Below are positions 54,074-55,504 of a stretch of DNA of 55,504 nt, one piece after another; position 1 is the stretch's first letter, and each line of letters begins with the position of its first letter. Made by a program: the position numbers and the translations under genes. The stretch is from Leptolyngbya sp. 'hensonii' (GTDB lineage: Bacteria > Cyanobacteriota > Cyanobacteriia > GCF-001939115): assembly GCF_001939115.1 (NCBI RefSeq), contig NZ_MQTZ01000018.1, forward strand, positions 1 through 55,504, given 5' to 3'. The notes beneath the pieces were generated by a model. That model was not told the DNA's origin. It did not search any database and saw only the letters and a list, made by a program, of their open reading frames with translations.

Positions 54074-54421
54074 TTACTTTGTTGAAAGTGAAACTGAATT
54101 AAAGAAACAACTTCTGGCTCCCGTATGGCAGGCAACATTGCCCACCTGCTCAATTTTTAATAGAAGCGTATCGGCGTCACAGTCGTAATAAAACGCTTTG
54201 ACTTTCTGAATATGTCCAGACGTTGCCCCTTTATGCCACAGTTCTGCACGCGATCGGCTCCAGTAATGGGCTTCTCCTGTTTCTAAGGTTCGATGAATCG
54301 ATTCACGGTTCATCCATGCCATCATCAAGACGGTATTGTCCAGATAATCTTGGGCGATCGCTGGAATCAAGCCCTGTTCGTTAAACTTAAGCTGTTCTAT
54401 CCACAAAAAAGTTTGATTCAT
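54074..54421 (-). CDS. hisI: Phosphoribosyl-AMP cyclohydrolase HisI
   Basis: From ATG 54421 it has 115 residues; an ATG at 54442 would overlap the upstream gene. The motifs are [42 protein letters not shown] (Mg2+ site) and [11 protein letters not shown] (Zn2+ Cys). It opens the ring of phosphoribosyl-AMP in histidine synthesis. It is three bases from the end of COG0523, so the pair is an operon. Cyanobacteria often carry a HisI paralog in their zinc regulon; the zinc ligands here are retained. Confidence 0.9.
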   Translation of the reverse strand: MNQTFLWIEQLKFNEQGLIPAIAQDYLDNTVLMMAWMNRESIHRTLETGEAHYWSRSRAELWHKGATSGHIQKVKAFYYDCDADTLLLKIEQVGNVACHTGARSCFFNSVSLSTK

Positions 54422-54423
54422 CG

Positions 54424-55389
54424 TCACAATCGGGTTAGACAATTATTCAATGTTTGAATCAAAAAGAGAGCATCCAGTTTGCGCCCAATCAGTACCATCT
54501 GGTTTTTTGGAGCAGCCGTCCATTCACTGTCATCAATTGTGAACCGCTTGCCACTGAGTTGAAACAGATGTCGTCTAGGGCTTTCAGCGAACCAGAGTAC
54601 CCCTTTTGCTCGAAACACATTGTCAGGAAGTTGATAATCTAAAAATTGCTGAAATTTCTTCAAGGCAATGGGGCGATCGCTTTGAAAGGATACGGACATG
54701 AATCCATCGTTGTTCAGGTGCTGGGTGTTTAGGTTTAGTTGTGTTCCGGAGTCTAGAGAAGCATCAATTGTAGAAAGATTGATATCAAGAATTAGGGATA
54801 GCGGTACTTTACCGTGCTGCGATCGTAAAATCCGAGCACGCTCTTTCACAGAATGGAGATAATCTTCTAACTCTTTTACTCTTGATTCCGTGACTAAATC
54901 CGTTTTATTCAGCAGAATCATATCCCCATACAAGATCTGATTCATCGCGGCACCACTGTTGTAATGCTCAGAAGGCGTAAAGGTTTCGGCATCAACAACG
55001 GTCACGATCGCATCTAACTGGGTTAAATCCCTCAACTCTGTTCCTAAAAACGTCAGGGCGATCGGCAAGGGATCTGCCACTCCAGTGGTTTCCACAATTA
55101 AATACTCAATCCGATCCTGCCGTTCCAGCACCCGGTAAACTGCATCCGCTAAGTTGTCATTAATGGTGCAACAGATACAGCCATTTGTCAGTTCAATCAT
55201 GTCCTCATCAACGGCAATTAAGAACTGACTGTCGATGTTAATGTCACCAAATTCATTCACTAAGACAGCGACTTTGTAGGCTTCAAAGTTTTGCAGGATG
55301 TAGTTTAACAGCGTTGTTTTACCACTACCTAAGAAGCCGGTGATGATGGTGACAGGGAGCCTGGTGTCGGCTGTTGAGAGATTAGACAT
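54424..55389 (-). CDS. COG0523 GTPase, second paralog
   Basis: This 321-residue protein has [27 protein letters not shown] and LLNKTDLV. The C-terminus reads [20 protein letters not shown]. It is about as long as, but clearly diverged from, the copy at 46529. It is followed at once by hisI, and a zinc chaperone beside a zinc enzyme is the expected pairing. Its promoter should lie in or beyond the heptamer repeats at the window end. Confidence 0.9.
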   Translation of the reverse strand: MSNLSTADTRLPVTIITGFLGSGKTTLLNYILQNFEAYKVAVLVNEFGDINIDSQFLIAVDEDMIELTNGCICCTINDNLADAVYRVLERQDRIEYLIVETTGVADPLPIALTFLGTELRDLTQLDAIVTVVDAETFTPSEHYNSGAAMNQILYGDMILLNKTDLVTESRVKELEDYLHSVKERARILRSQHGKVPLSLILDINLSTIDASLDSGTQLNLNTQHLNNDGFMSVSFQSDRPIALKKFQQFLDYQLPDNVFRAKGVLWFAESPRRHLFQLSGKRFTIDDSEWTAAPKNQMVLIGRKLDALFLIQTLNNCLTRL

Positions 55390-55403
55390 GGAGCGTGGGA
55401 AAG

Positions 55404-55504
55404 GGGAGTAGGGAGTAGGGAGTAGGGAGTAGGGAGTAGGGAGTAGGGAGTAGGGAGTAGGGAGTAGGGAGTAGGGAGTAGGGAGTAGGGAGTAGGGAGT
55501 AGGG
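55404..55504. repeat. STRR heptamer tract (GGGAGTA)n
   Basis: At least 14 tandem GGGAGTA heptamers run from 55404 to the window end without interruption, directly upstream of the COG0523 start codon. This is a cyanobacterial short tandemly repeated repetitive sequence. Copy number may vary between cells. Confidence 0.97.

Overview
The window is cyanobacterial. It is dense in the HIP1 octamer GCGATCGC, carries heptanucleotide STRR repeats, and encodes cyanobacterial families: the CoaR/CoaT cobalt pair, a CcmM-type gamma-carbonic anhydrase, MenH, a truncated KdpD, TIGR03985 and Csx18. I cannot name the genus; codon use and the abundance of Uma2 genes fit a Leptolyngbya-like filamentous lineage, which is inference only.

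Region 1 (1-25535) is a CRISPR-Cas island. Array 1 (26-1607, 21 identical 37-bp repeats) has its AT-rich leader on the right and sits beside intact cas2 and cas1. Next come a Csx18-like membrane protein, a Csx3-AAA fusion (candidate ring nuclease) and a divergent WYL regulator (TIGR03985). A complete leftward type III-A operon follows: cas10/csm1, csm2, csm3, csm4, csm5, cas6, and a CARF-HEPN effector of the TIGR02221/Csx2 kind. Cas10 keeps GGDD but shows no HD motif, so the system looks signalling-centred. The operon has been invaded by a Uma2 gene (between cas10 and csm2) and a decayed toxin-antitoxin pair (between csm4 and csm5). Array 2 (17439-18714, 35-bp repeats) lies behind it with a dead adaptation module: cas2 split by a 103-bp MITE and cas1 reduced to its C-terminus. 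A clean one-base switch in its repeats marks the acquisition history. Beyond it are a multi-pass membrane protein, a two-TM protein with a CARF-like domain cut off by a MITE, a HEAT-repeat protein, and a second Cas6 with a C-terminal HTH.

Region 2 (25536-32632) is mostly ordinary chromosome: a histidine-kinase remnant, an RluA-type pseudouridine synthase, KptA, a two-RCK potassium-channel-like protein, a DEDD exonuclease and MenH.

Region 3 (32855-41362) is the kdpA-kdpB-kdpG/F-kdpC-kdpD' potassium-uptake cluster. KdpD lacks its kinase half, and a separate histidine kinase/response regulator pair is divergent from it.

Region 4 (41863-55504) is a metal-homeostasis island. It holds CoaT/CoaR with a visible operator, a SmtB-type remnant, and a candidate zinc-starvation set. 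That set has two Zur-like boxes (47527 and 53049) and includes two COG0523 GTPases, a WD40 protein, a NicO transporter, CysS, a one-SSLD CcmM-like carbonic anhydrase and HisI. Several small mobile or repeated elements (three MITE families, STRR heptamers, REP-like palindromes) recur across the window and have altered genes.
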